From Jannaschia sp. GRR-S6-38 (GTDB lineage: Bacteria > Pseudomonadota > Alphaproteobacteria > Rhodobacterales > Rhodobacteraceae), in NCBI RefSeq assembly GCF_029853695.1, contig NZ_CP122537.1, positions 1,674,001 to 1,738,000 of the forward strand: 64,000 bases of DNA, in the 5' to 3' direction. Shown here one piece after another: positions 51,243-60,172 of this stretch (its first letter is position 1; every line of letters begins with the position of its first letter). The position numbers and the translations under genes are program-made. Under the pieces are notes generated by a model. The model was not told where the DNA came from, made no database searches, and saw only the letters and a list, made by a program, of their open reading frames with translations.

Positions 51243-53099
51243 GTGACCCCGGCAAGCGGATCCGGCGCGTCCCGCGCGGGCGGCGCGGAGGCGGCCTCGA
51301 CCGTCTCCGTTCTCGACCGCGCGCTCTGGTCCAAGTTCTCCGAAGACCAGGATCTCGCATCCTTCGCGCGGGTCTGGCTGGCGCTCGCCGTCCGCACCCT
51401 CGGGCCCTGTCCCGAGGCCGCGGTGGTCGTGCGCACGCCGCGTGGCCTCGTGCCCATCGCGCTCTGGCCGCAGGATGGAAGCCCGAGCCACGCGGTGATG
51501 GACGCGATCGAGCTGGCGATGACCGAGGGCCGGGCGCTGGTCCGGCGCGACACGCTGGTGGCGCAGCCTTTCATCGTCGATGGCGAGGCGCTGGGCGCGG
51601 TCTGTCTGAACCTCGCGCAGGCGCCGGCCGATGCCGCCGACCTGCTGCACCGGCTGCGCTGGGCCTCGGGCTGGATGGTCGCCGCGCTGCGCCGCGACTT
51701 GGGACAGGCCGACCGGCAGGATCGCGGCCGCGCCGCGCTGGTGCTCGACGTCGTGGGCGCCGCGCTCGACACGCGAACCCATCGGGGCGCGGCGATGGCC
51801 GCCTGCAACCTGCTGGCGCGCGAACTGGGCTGCGCGACCGTGGCGCTGGGCCAGGCGCGCCGCCGCGGGCGGATCAGGGTCACCGCGCTTTCCGACGTGG
51901 CCGAGCGCCCGCGCGAGACCGACAGCACCCAGGCCATCGCGCTGGCGATGGGCGAGGCGTTTCACCAGGAAGGTTCGATCCTGCATCCGCCGCGCGAGGA
52001 CGGCGCCTTCATGGTCACCCAGGCCCATGCCGAACTGGCGCGGGACGGGCGGCTGGGTGACCTTCTGACCGTGCCGCTTTTCGAGGGAACGGGCGGCGCG
52101 GCGATCGGCGCGCTGCATCTCGCCAAGCCCGCGGGGGCCCGCTTCTCGGAGATGGAAATGGCGGCGGCCGAGGGGGCCGCGGCGGCGCTGGGCGCGCTCC
52201 TGTCGGGCCGCGAGCGGGCGGAGCGGGGCGTGATCCGCACCGCCTGGGACAGCCTGAAGGGCGGGCTGGGCCGCCTGCTGGGTCCCGGCTACCTAGGGCG
52301 CAAGCTGGCGCTTCTGGCCGTGGCGGGGATCGTCGCCTTCTTCACCTTCGCGATGTCGGAATTCCGCGTCACCGCGCAATCCGAGCTGCAGGGCGCCGTC
52401 GTGCGGTCGCTCGCCGCGCCCTTCGACGGCCATATCGCCGTGCAATTCGCCCGCGCCGGCGACCGGGTCGCGGCGGGCGATCCGCTTTTGGCACTCGATG
52501 AGCGCGACCTGCGGATCGAGCTCACGCGCTGGCGCACCGACCTGGAGCGCTATGCCGGCGAATACGACCGCGCGCTGGCCGCCCGCGACGCCGCCGCCGC
52601 CCGCATCGCCGAGGCCAACATGCAGCAGGCCCGTGCCCGCGCCGACCTGGTGGCGCGCCAGCTCGAGCGGTCGGTCCTGCGCGCCCCGTTCGACGCGCTC
52701 GTGATCGAGGGCGATTTCAGCCAGTCCCTCGGCGTGGCCGTGCGGCTGGGGCAGGAGATGTTCCGCCTCGCGCCGCTCGACGCCTACCGCGTCGCCATCG
52801 AAGTCGAGGAGCGCGATCTCGACGAGCTGCGCGTGGGACAGGAGGGCTTGCTGGTGCTGGCGCCACTGCCGGACCAGCGCTTCCCCTTCGAAGTCACGCA
52901 GATCACCCCGCGGATGATCGCCGAGGACGGCCGCAACTACGCCATCGCCGAGGCCACGCTGCAGGACACCGCGCCCGAGCTGCGTCCGGGGATGCGCGGC
53001 ATCGCCAAGGTGTCCATCGAGGAACGCCGCCTGATCGCGATCTGGGCCCAGCCGATCATCGACTGGTTCCGCCTCGCGGCCTGGCGCTGGCTGCCCTGA
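51243..53099 (+). CDS. GAF-domain / HlyD-like membrane fusion protein
   Basis: The 618-residue protein has a cytoplasmic N-terminal half with a GAF-like domain (about 155-320: VVGAALDTRTHRGAAMAACNLLARELGCATVALGQ ... LTVPLFEGTGGAAIGALHLAKP) and a weaker similar segment before it. One membrane helix follows (about 353-373, LALLAVAGIVAFFTFAMS). The periplasmic half is HlyD-like: a split biotinyl-lipoyl domain (VVRSLAAPFDGHIAVQFARAGDRVAAGDPLLALD ... RSVLRAPFDALVIEGDFSQSLGVAVRLGQEMF) flanking a helical hairpin (about 425-480), then a beta-barrel. This is an adaptor arm whose cytoplasmic side can sense a ligand or contact partners. The start is GTG 51243. The next gene starts 4 bp after the stop. 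Confidence 0.85.
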   Translation: MTPASGSGASRAGGAEAASTVSVLDRALWSKFSEDQDLASFARVWLALAVRTLGPCPEAAVVVRTPRGLVPIALWPQDGSPSHAVMDAIELAMTEGRALVRRDTLVAQPFIVDGEALGAVCLNLAQAPADAADLLHRLRWASGWMVAALRRDLGQADRQDRGRAALVLDVVGAALDTRTHRGAAMAACNLLARELGCATVALGQARRRGRIRVTALSDVAERPRETDSTQAIALAMGEAFHQEGSILHPPREDGAFMVTQAHAELARDGRLGDLLTVPLFEGTGGAAIGALHLAKPAGARFSEMEMAAAEGAAAALGALLSGRERAERGVIRTAWDSLKGGLGRLLGPGYLGRKLALLAVAGIVAFFTFAMSEFRVTAQSELQGAVVRSLAAPFDGHIAVQFARAGDRVAAGDPLLALDERDLRIELTRWRTDLERYAGEYDRALAARDAAAARIAEANMQQARARADLVARQLERSVLRAPFDALVIEGDFSQSLGVAVRLGQEMFRLAPLDAYRVAIEVEERDLDELRVGQEGLLVLAPLPDQRFPFEVTQITPRMIAEDGRNYAIAEATLQDTAPELRPGMRGIAKVSIEERRLIAIWAQPIIDWFRLAAWRWLP

Positions 53100-53103
53100 C
53101 GCC

Positions 53104-55251
53104 ATGGCGACGGGGTTCGAAAGCCAGCTCTGGTACCGCGTCGCGCATCTGCGCCCGCGCCTCGCCGACCGGGCCGAGATCACGCGGCAGGATTTCCGCG
53201 GCCAGGCCTGGTTCGTGCTGCGCGATCCGCTGACGGGCAAGTTCTGCCGCCTGTCCGACAGCGCCTACTGGGTCGCCGCGCAGATGAATGGCACGCGGAC
53301 GCTGGGCGAGGTCTGGGACATCGCCTGCATCGAGCTGGGCGAGACGGCCCCGACGCAGGACGAGCTTCTGAACGCGCTGGCGCAGTTGTCGGGCGTGGAC
53401 CTTCTGGTCAGCGACGGGCTGCCCGACAGCGACCGCATCGTCGACCGCGCGCTCAAGAAGGAGGGCAAGGGCCTGGTCGCGCGGTTCATGAACCCGCTGG
53501 CGCTGCGTCTGCCGCTCTTCGATCCCGACAGGTTCATCACCGAAGCCTGGCCGCTGGCGCGACCGTTCTTCACGCTCTGGGGCGCGCTGGCCTATGTGGT
53601 GCTGCTGGGTTGGGCCGGCCTCGCCGCGATCCAGAACTGGCCGGCGCTGACCGACAACCTGGTGGACCGCGCGCTGGCGGCGGAATCGCTGATCGCGCTG
53701 GCGCTGGTCTACCCGGTGGTGAAGTTCTTCCACGAGCTGGGCCACGGCTTCGCGCTGAAGAAATACGGCGCCGAGGTCCGCGAGGTCGGGCTGATGTTCC
53801 TGATCTTCATTCCCGTTCCTTACGTCGATGCCTCGGCCGCGACGGGCTTCGTGGACAAGCGCCGCCGCATGCTGGTCAGCGCGGCCGGCATCCTGGTGGA
53901 GCTGGGCCTCGCCGCCATCGCGATGCTGGTCTGGGTCGAGGTCGAGGAGGGGCTGGTCCGCGCCGTGGCCTGGAACGTGATGGTGATCGGCGGCATTTCG
54001 ACGCTTCTGTTCAACGGCAACCCGCTCCTGCGGTTCGACGGCTATTTCGTGCTGTCCGACGCGATCGAGATCCCCAATCTCGGCAACCGGGCGAACCAGT
54101 ATCTGGGCTACCTCGTCCAGCGCTACGCCTTCGGCATCCAGGACGCGCGCAGCCCGGTCCGCGCGCCGGGCGAGCGGGGGTGGTTCGTCTTCTATTCGAT
54201 CGCCGCCTTCATCTACCGGATCATCATCACCATCACGATCGTCTCGATCGTCGCGGTGCGCTTCTTTGCGGTGGGCGTCGCGCTGGCGATCTGGTCGGTG
54301 ACGCTGATGTTCGTGAAGCCGCTGGTGTCCCATATCCGCTTCGTGCTCTTGGGCGAGCGGTTGCGGGGCCGCCGGGCCCGCGCGCTCGGCGTCAGCTGCG
54401 CGGCGCTCCTGCTGCTGATCCTGGCGCTGGGTGTCTGGCCGGTGCCCTATCGGACCCTGGCCGAGGGGGTCGTCCATTCGACGCGCGACGAGACCATCTA
54501 TGCCGAGGCGGCAGGCACCGTCCGCGAGGTCTTCGTGCCCTCGGGCGTGCAGGTCGTGGCCGGCCAGCCGGTCCTGCGGCTGGAGGACCCCTATGCCGAG
54601 GCCCGGCTGCGCGCCGCCGAGGCCGAATACGAGCGCTATGCCCGGCGCTACCAGCAATCGCTGAGCGAGAGCGCCTACGACATCCGGCTCTGGCGCGCGC
54701 AGGCCGTCCGCGCCGAGCAGGAGCTGCAGATCCTGCGCGAACTGGAGGCGGCCCGGCGGGTCGTGGCGCATCGCAGCGGGCAGCTCGTCCTGCCCGCCAT
54801 GGCCGATCTGGACGGCCGGTACCTCAACCGCGGCGATATCGTGGGGCATGTGGTCGACCCGGCGGCCGTCGTGGTGCGCGTGGCGGTGCACCAGGACACG
54901 GCCGATATCGTCCGCAACCGCACCGCCGCCGTCGACATGCGCCCGGCCGAGCGGCTGGAGCGGCGCTATGCGGGCCGCATCGTGCGCGAGGTGCCCGCGG
55001 TGGGCTACGAGCTGGCCTCCGCCGCGCTGACGACCGAGGGCGGCGGCATCTTCGCGCCCGACCCGATGGCCGAGGGCCCGAACGTCGCGCTGCAGCCGGT
55101 CATGCAGTTCGACCTGCGCCCGCTGGCCGAGGCGCCCAGCCTCGTCCTGGGGATGCGGGTCCATGTCCGGTTCGACCACGGGCGCGAACCGCTGGTCTGG
55201 CGCGGTTGGCGCCGGTTGCGGCAGGTCTTCCTGCGGCGGTTCAATGTCTGA
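53104..55251 (+). CDS. PqqD-like / M50 site-2 metalloprotease / HlyD-like fusion
   Basis: 715 residues. Residues about 20-110 resemble a PqqD/RRE winged-helix domain (QDFRGQAWFVLRDPLTGKFCRLSDSAYWVAAQMNGTRTLGEVW ... TQDELLNALAQL), a fold that binds leader peptides in RiPP systems. Then comes a multi-span M50 core with the zinc motif His210-Glu-Leu-Gly-His214 (FFHELGHGFALKKYG) and the second motif Asn306-Pro ... Asp312-Gly (NGNPLLRFDGYFVLSD), both intact. After the last membrane helix (about 440-460) a periplasmic HlyD-like arm follows: a lipoyl half (AEAAGTVREVFVPSGVQVVAGQPVLRLED), a helical hairpin, and a second half (SGQLVLPAMADLDGRYLNRGDIVGHVVD). Family members are annotated as peptide zinc metalloproteases. 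It overlaps the SecA-like gene by 8 bp. Confidence 0.87.
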   Translation: MATGFESQLWYRVAHLRPRLADRAEITRQDFRGQAWFVLRDPLTGKFCRLSDSAYWVAAQMNGTRTLGEVWDIACIELGETAPTQDELLNALAQLSGVDLLVSDGLPDSDRIVDRALKKEGKGLVARFMNPLALRLPLFDPDRFITEAWPLARPFFTLWGALAYVVLLGWAGLAAIQNWPALTDNLVDRALAAESLIALALVYPVVKFFHELGHGFALKKYGAEVREVGLMFLIFIPVPYVDASAATGFVDKRRRMLVSAAGILVELGLAAIAMLVWVEVEEGLVRAVAWNVMVIGGISTLLFNGNPLLRFDGYFVLSDAIEIPNLGNRANQYLGYLVQRYAFGIQDARSPVRAPGERGWFVFYSIAAFIYRIIITITIVSIVAVRFFAVGVALAIWSVTLMFVKPLVSHIRFVLLGERLRGRRARALGVSCAALLLLILALGVWPVPYRTLAEGVVHSTRDETIYAEAAGTVREVFVPSGVQVVAGQPVLRLEDPYAEARLRAAEAEYERYARRYQQSLSESAYDIRLWRAQAVRAEQELQILRELEAARRVVAHRSGQLVLPAMADLDGRYLNRGDIVGHVVDPAAVVVRVAVHQDTADIVRNRTAAVDMRPAERLERRYAGRIVREVPAVGYELASAALTTEGGGIFAPDPMAEGPNVALQPVMQFDLRPLAEAPSLVLGMRVHVRFDHGREPLVWRGWRRLRQVFLRRFNV

Positions 55252-57220
55252 CGCTTCACCAGGCGCCCTGCCGGGCCCGCCGCCGGGCCTGTCGCTGTTC
55301 CGGCGCATGGTGCCCGCGCCCGAGGCCGAGGCGCCGCTCGACTGGCGCTTCCGCCTGCAGCGCGCCGCGGCCTGGGCCAGCCAGCCCGTGGCCGCGTCGC
55401 TGATCCGCCGCCGCGCCCTGGGCCGGGCCGCCGGGGTCGCGCGGATGGCCGAGGGGTTCCGCGCGCTGGACGAGGCGGAGCTTGTGGCGCGCATCGCCGC
55501 GGCGCGGCCGCGCGCCGAGCTCGCGCGCCCGCTGGCCCGGCCGGCCTGCGAGCTTCTGGCGCTGCTCTCTGCGTTGGCCTCGCACCGGCTGGGGCTGATG
55601 CCCTTCCCGAACCAGATCGCCGGGGTCCTCGTGCTGGCCTCGGGCCGGCTGGCCGAGATGGAGACCGGCTCCGGCAAGACGCTGACCGCGGCGCTGGCCG
55701 CCTGCCTCGTGGCGGCGATGGGCGAGCGGGTGCATGTCATCACCGCCAACGACTACCTCGCCGCCCGCGACGCCGCGGCGCTGGAGCCCTTGGCCGAGGC
55801 GCTGGGCTTCTCGGTCGGTCTGGTCACCTCCGAGGTCGAGCCCGCCGCGCGGCCCGCCGCCTATCGCTGCCACATCACCCATGGCTCGAACCAGGAGATC
55901 GCCTTCGACTACCTGCGCGACCGCATCCGGCTGGGGGCCGAGGCAGGACCCCTGCGCCTGGCGCTCGACATGGTCGCGGCCCCCGCCCCGCGCGGCGCGG
56001 GGATCACGATGACCGGGCTGCCCTTCGCCATCGTGGACGAGGCCGACTCGGTCCTGATCGACGAATGCCGCACGCCGCTGATCCTGTCGGCCAATGCCGA
56101 TCCCGATCCCGACTGGGCGGAGCAGGCGGCGGCCTTCGGCGCCGCGCTGGAGGAGGGACGGGATTTCTCGATCGACCGCTCCGCCCGCCAGATCGAGCTG
56201 ACCGGCGCGGGGCGGCGGCGCCTGCGCGAGATGGCGCTGGAGATGGGCGGCATCTGGCGCAACACCGCGCGCCGCGAACATGCTGCGACGCTGGCCATCT
56301 CGGCCCGCAACCTGTTCCGCCGCGACGAGCATTACCTGGTCGAGGACGGCGCGATCCGGTTGATCGACGAATACACGGGCCGTGTCTCGCCGGACCGGGC
56401 GCTGTCGGACGGGCTGCACCAGCTGATCGAGGCCAAGGAGGGGGTCGAGATCACCGGCCGCCGCGAGATCCGGGGCCGCATGACCTACCAGCGGTTCTTC
56501 CGCCGCTACCGGCGGCTGGCCGGGATGACCGGCACCGCGCGCGAGGTCGCCGCCGAGATGCGCGCGGTCTACGGCCTGCGCGTCGTGCCCGTGCCGCCGC
56601 CCCGCCCGTCGCGCCGCCGCAACGAGGGCGGCCGCATCCTGCGCGACGAGGTTGCGAAATGGGCCGAGGTGCTGGGCCGGGTGCGCGACCTGCAGGCGGC
56701 GGGCCGCCCCGTCCTGATCGCCACCCGGACCGTGCGGGCGAGCGAGGCGGTGTCGCAGGCGCTCACCGATGCGGGGCTCGACCATGCGCTCCTGAACGCC
56801 GCGCAGTCGGGGCAGGAGGCCGAGATCATCGCCGCCGCGGGCCAGCCCGGCGCGCTGACCGTCGCGACCAACATGGCCGGGCGCGGGGTCGATATCGGCC
56901 TGCACGAAGCCGTCCATGCGGCGGGCGGGCTGCATGTCATCCTGACCGAGCTGCACGAGGCCGGGCGCATCGACCGGCAGGTGATCGGACGCTGCGCCCG
57001 GCAGGGCGATCCGGGAAGCTGCGAGGCCGTCCTGAGCTGGACCGATCCGCTGATAGAGGGCTTCGGCGGCCTGCCCGCGCGCCTGCGGCTGGGCGGGCTC
57101 GGGACATTCCGTCGCGCGCAACGCCGCGCCGAGCGGTTGCATGCCCGCGCCCGAACCGATCTTCTCCGCCACGATCTTCGACGTGAAGAACAGTTCGGCT
57201 TTGCCGGGAGGGTGGAATGA
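55244..57220 (+). CDS. Accessory SecA-like preprotein translocase ATPase (short form)
   Basis: 658 residues against about 900 for housekeeping SecA. ATPase motifs: Walker A METGSGKT (Lys145; canonical SecA has TGEGKT), VHVITANDYLAARDA, CHITHGSNQEIAFDYLRD, Walker B FAIVDEADSVLIDECRTPLILS (Asp265-Glu266), RLIDEYTGRV, GMTGTAREV, TNMAGRGVDI and the arginine-finger block GRCARQGDPGSC (Arg586). These follow SecA order, with a preprotein-binding-like segment between motifs. It ends about 70 residues after the last motif, so the helical wing and zinc-binding tail are absent. It is not the housekeeping secA. Its overlap with both neighbours, encoding membrane-fusion proteins, suggests a dedicated motor for exporting the giant protein. 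The start ATG 55244 overlaps the preceding gene; the stop overlaps the next start (ATGA). Confidence 0.88.
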   Translation: MSDASPGALPGPPPGLSLFRRMVPAPEAEAPLDWRFRLQRAAAWASQPVAASLIRRRALGRAAGVARMAEGFRALDEAELVARIAAARPRAELARPLARPACELLALLSALASHRLGLMPFPNQIAGVLVLASGRLAEMETGSGKTLTAALAACLVAAMGERVHVITANDYLAARDAAALEPLAEALGFSVGLVTSEVEPAARPAAYRCHITHGSNQEIAFDYLRDRIRLGAEAGPLRLALDMVAAPAPRGAGITMTGLPFAIVDEADSVLIDECRTPLILSANADPDPDWAEQAAAFGAALEEGRDFSIDRSARQIELTGAGRRRLREMALEMGGIWRNTARREHAATLAISARNLFRRDEHYLVEDGAIRLIDEYTGRVSPDRALSDGLHQLIEAKEGVEITGRREIRGRMTYQRFFRRYRRLAGMTGTAREVAAEMRAVYGLRVVPVPPPRPSRRRNEGGRILRDEVAKWAEVLGRVRDLQAAGRPVLIATRTVRASEAVSQALTDAGLDHALLNAAQSGQEAEIIAAAGQPGALTVATNMAGRGVDIGLHEAVHAAGGLHVILTELHEAGRIDRQVIGRCARQGDPGSCEAVLSWTDPLIEGFGGLPARLRLGGLGTFRRAQRRAERLHARARTDLLRHDLRREEQFGFAGRVE

Positions 57221-58026
57221 CCAGATGGATCGCCGTGGCGCTGGGCGCGCTCGCGCTCGGGGCGCCCGCGGCCGCGCAGCAGGCGGATGCGCCGCTCGAT
57301 CTCGATTGCCTGATCGAGCCGCGTTCGGTCGCCAATCTCTCGCCCGCCGCCGACGGCATCATCGCCGAGATACTGGTCGATCGGGGCGACATCGTCCGCC
57401 GCGGCCAGCCGGTCGCGCGGCTCGACGACAGCCTCGAGGCGCTGCAGGTCGATCTGGCGCGCGCCCGCGCGGCCTCGGACGTGGTGCTGCGCCAGCAGGT
57501 CTCGCGGCGCGAGCTGCGGCAGACGGAGTTCGACCGCGTGGCCGCGCTGGAGGAGCGCAACGTCAGCTCGACCGCCCTGCGCCAGACCGCCGAGATCGAG
57601 CTGCGCCTGGCCGAGATGGGGGTCGAGGAGGCGCAGCTGGCGCGCGACCTGGCCGAGATCGAGCTGGCGCAGATGGAGGCCATGCGCGACCGCCGCACGC
57701 TGCGCAGCCCCTTCGCCGGCGTCGTCACCGAGGTCACCGCCGCGCGGGGCGAATTCGCGACCAAGCAGACGGCGATCGTCACCGTGGCCGAGATCGACCC
57801 GCTATATGTCAACGTCTTCGTCCCGGCCGAGGCCTATGCCCGCGTCGCGCCCGGTGACACGCGCATCGTTCGGCAGGAGCGGCCCGTCAGTTTCGCGCAG
57901 GAGGCGGTGGTGACCGTCGTCGACAGCGTCTTCGACGCGGCCTCGGCCACCTTCGCAGTGCGGCTGGAGCTGCCCAATCCGGACGGCGCCATTCCCGCAG
58001 GCACGAAATGCCGGGTGGCGTTCTGA
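57217..58026 (+). CDS. Periplasmic adaptor (HlyD/RND membrane-fusion family)
   Basis: 269 residues with a cleavable signal peptide (MTRWIAVALGALALGAPAAAQ), so probably periplasmic. Split lipoyl domain: SVANLSPAADGIIAEILVDRGDIVRRGQPVARLDD and TLRSPFAGVVTEVTAARGEFATKQTAIVTVAEI. A helical hairpin of about 90 residues lies between, then a beta-barrel (PLYVNVFVPAEAYARVAPGD ... VRLELPNPDGAIPAGTKCRVAF). It is shorter than RND adaptors, lacking most of the membrane-proximal domain. It is the last gene of the export operon, overlapping the SecA-like gene by 4 bp, and is the third protein there with an adaptor domain. Confidence 0.88.
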   Translation: MTRWIAVALGALALGAPAAAQQADAPLDLDCLIEPRSVANLSPAADGIIAEILVDRGDIVRRGQPVARLDDSLEALQVDLARARAASDVVLRQQVSRRELRQTEFDRVAALEERNVSSTALRQTAEIELRLAEMGVEEAQLARDLAEIELAQMEAMRDRRTLRSPFAGVVTEVTAARGEFATKQTAIVTVAEIDPLYVNVFVPAEAYARVAPGDTRIVRQERPVSFAQEAVVTVVDSVFDAASATFAVRLELPNPDGAIPAGTKCRVAF

Positions 58027-58172
58027 GCGGCGTCGCCCCGCGACCGGCGCGCCCGGAGAAGGGCCATGTGTCGCCCCGGCGCGACGCGATGGCCCGGCTA
58101 TACATTCGCCGCCGGGCAGCTTAGGGGCGGTCCCTTGTCCGCCCGATCCGGGGCGGCGGCTTTGGATGTGAC

Positions 58173-60005
58173 ATGAAACCGACACTTGCCGACGCGCTCG
58201 CCGCGCGAGGATACGACACGCTCACCCCCGTCCAGACGGCGGTGCTCGACCCGGCGCTCGAAGGCGCCGACATGCTGGTCTCGGCGCAGACCGGCTCGGG
58301 CAAGACGCTGGGCTTCGGCCTCGCCATCGCGCCGACCCTTATGGGCGAGGCCGACCGGTTCGACGCGGCCGCCGCGCCGCTGGCGCTGATCGTCGCGCCC
58401 ACGCGCGAGCTGGCGCTGCAGGTCCGGCGCGAGCTGGCCTGGCTCTACGAGAAGGCGGGCGCCGTGCTGGCCTCGACCGTCGGCGGCATGGACATGCGCG
58501 ACGAGCGCCGCGCCCTGGCGCGCGGGGCCCATCTGGTCGTCGCTACCCCGGGCCGCCTGCGCGACCACATCACTCGCGGCTCGATCGACCTGTCGGCGGT
58601 GCGCGCCGTGGTGCTGGACGAGGCCGACGAGATGCTGGACCTCGGCTTCCGCGAGGACCTGGAGTTCATCCTCGGGGCCTGCCCCAAATCGCGGCAGACG
58701 CTTCTGTTCTCGGCCACGGTGCCCGCCGCGATCGCCAAGCTGGCAGAGGGCTATCAGCGCGACGCCAAGCGCGTGGCCACCGCTTCGCGCGAGGCGCAGC
58801 ATGCCGATATCGACTACCAGGCGGTGACCGTTGCGCCGCGCGACGGCGAGAACGCGATCATCAACGTTTTGCGCTTCCACGAGGCGCCCAACGCCATCGT
58901 CTTCTGCAACACCCGCGCGATGGTGAACCGGCTGACCACGCGCCTGTCCAATCGCGGCTTCCCGGTCGTGGCCCTCTCCGGCGAGCTGAGCCAGGCGGAG
59001 CGGACCCATGCCCTGCAGGCGATGCGCGACGGGCGCGCCCGGGTCTGCGTGGCGACCGACGTGGCGGCGCGCGGCATCGACCTGCCAAATCTCGACCTGG
59101 TCATCCATGCCGAGCTTCCGACCGGGTCGGACACGCTGCTGCACCGCTCGGGCCGGACGGGCCGGGCCGGGCGCAAGGGCACCTCGGTCCTGATCGTGCC
59201 GCCCGCCGCGCAGAAGAAGGCCCATCGCCTGCTGGGATGGGCGAAGCTGTCGGCGAGTTGGGGCCCCGCCCCTTCGGCCGAGGCAGTGCTGGAGCGCGAC
59301 CGCGAACGGATGCTGGCCGATCCGGCCTGGTTCGAGGAGATGACCGAAAGCGAGTCGCCCGCGGTCAACGACATGACCGCGCGTTTTTCGCCCGAGCAGC
59401 TTGCGCTGGCCTATCTGCGCCTGCGCGCGGAACGCCAGACCGCGCCCGAGGAGCTGGAGGACCCGGCCGCCGCCGCGGCCCCGCGCCCGCGCGAGGCCTT
59501 CGGCCCGAGCCGGTGGTTCGAGGTCTCCGGCGGGCGCGATCGCGGGCTGGAGCCGCGGCGCCTTCTGCCGATGCTGTGCAGGGCCGGGCAGGTCACGCGC
59601 GACGATATCGGCGCGATCCGCATCCGCGAGACGACGAGCTACGTGCAGCTGCGCGAGGGCCGGGCCGAGGCCTTCGCCCGCGCCGTGGGCGGTGAGATCG
59701 AGGACGGCCTGACCCTGCGCCCCGCCGACGGCCCGCCCGCCGACGACCGCAAGCGCGGGCCCGGCCGCGACGACCGGGGCCCCGACCGCAAGTCGGCCGC
59801 CCCCGGACGGCCCCGCCCGGACCGCACGAAGCCCGAGGATCCGACCCGCGACGGCGCGGTGACGCCGGGCAAGCCCCGGACCGGGGCCAAGTTCAAGCCG
59901 CACAAGGGCAAGCGGGCCGATGCGACGGGCGCGCCGCCGCCGAAGGGCAAGCCCTCGTCGAAGAAGAACAAGGCCCGCGCCGGGAAGACTCCGCCGCGAT
60001 CCTGA
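58173..60005 (+). CDS. DEAD-box ATP-dependent RNA helicase with DbpA-type C-terminal domain
   Basis: 610 residues. Helicase motifs run in order: Q-motif region TPVQTAVLDPAL, AQTGSGKT (Lys44), APTRELALQ, TPGRLRDH, VLDEADEMLDLGF, FSATVP, IVFCNTRAMV, VCVATDVAARGIDLP and HRSGRTGRAGRKG. A DbpA-like RNA-binding domain follows (about 435-510: RWFEVSGGRDRGLEPRRLLPMLCRAGQVTRDDIGAIRI), then a long Lys/Arg/Pro-rich disordered tail of about 95 residues. It is probably a DeaD/CsdA-type factor in ribosome assembly or cold adaptation. The upstream 146-bp gap separates it from the export operon, and I see no functional link. Confidence 0.92.
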   Translation: MKPTLADALAARGYDTLTPVQTAVLDPALEGADMLVSAQTGSGKTLGFGLAIAPTLMGEADRFDAAAAPLALIVAPTRELALQVRRELAWLYEKAGAVLASTVGGMDMRDERRALARGAHLVVATPGRLRDHITRGSIDLSAVRAVVLDEADEMLDLGFREDLEFILGACPKSRQTLLFSATVPAAIAKLAEGYQRDAKRVATASREAQHADIDYQAVTVAPRDGENAIINVLRFHEAPNAIVFCNTRAMVNRLTTRLSNRGFPVVALSGELSQAERTHALQAMRDGRARVCVATDVAARGIDLPNLDLVIHAELPTGSDTLLHRSGRTGRAGRKGTSVLIVPPAAQKKAHRLLGWAKLSASWGPAPSAEAVLERDRERMLADPAWFEEMTESESPAVNDMTARFSPEQLALAYLRLRAERQTAPEELEDPAAAAAPRPREAFGPSRWFEVSGGRDRGLEPRRLLPMLCRAGQVTRDDIGAIRIRETTSYVQLREGRAEAFARAVGGEIEDGLTLRPADGPPADDRKRGPGRDDRGPDRKSAAPGRPRPDRTKPEDPTRDGAVTPGKPRTGAKFKPHKGKRADATGAPPPKGKPSSKKNKARAGKTPPRS

Positions 60006-60172
60006 GCGCGGCCGGCCGGCGCACCGCATCGTGATTGCCTGGGCGGGCCAAGCCGCCGCGCGGCGGTCGTGCCGCAGGCGGAATCGTGATACGCTGGTTT
60101 CGCGCCGGCGCTCCGACCGGCGAGGCCCGGTCGGTCTAGCCCTCGGCGCGGAAACGCGAGGAGGCTTGCGCG

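Noticed and set aside
55244..57220. Housekeeping secA
   Set aside because: It is too short, with the C-terminal wing and zinc region missing, Walker A differs, and it overlaps adaptor genes in an operon.
50817..58026. Classical type I secretion operon
   Set aside because: HlyD-like domains are present, but there is no ABC transporter with a Walker A/LSGGQ pair and no outer-membrane TolC-like gene in the window.
57217..58026. Part of an RND drug-efflux pump
   Set aside because: No inner-membrane RND transporter gene is adjacent. The gene overlaps the SecA-like gene, and the next gene is a helicase with its own upstream gap.
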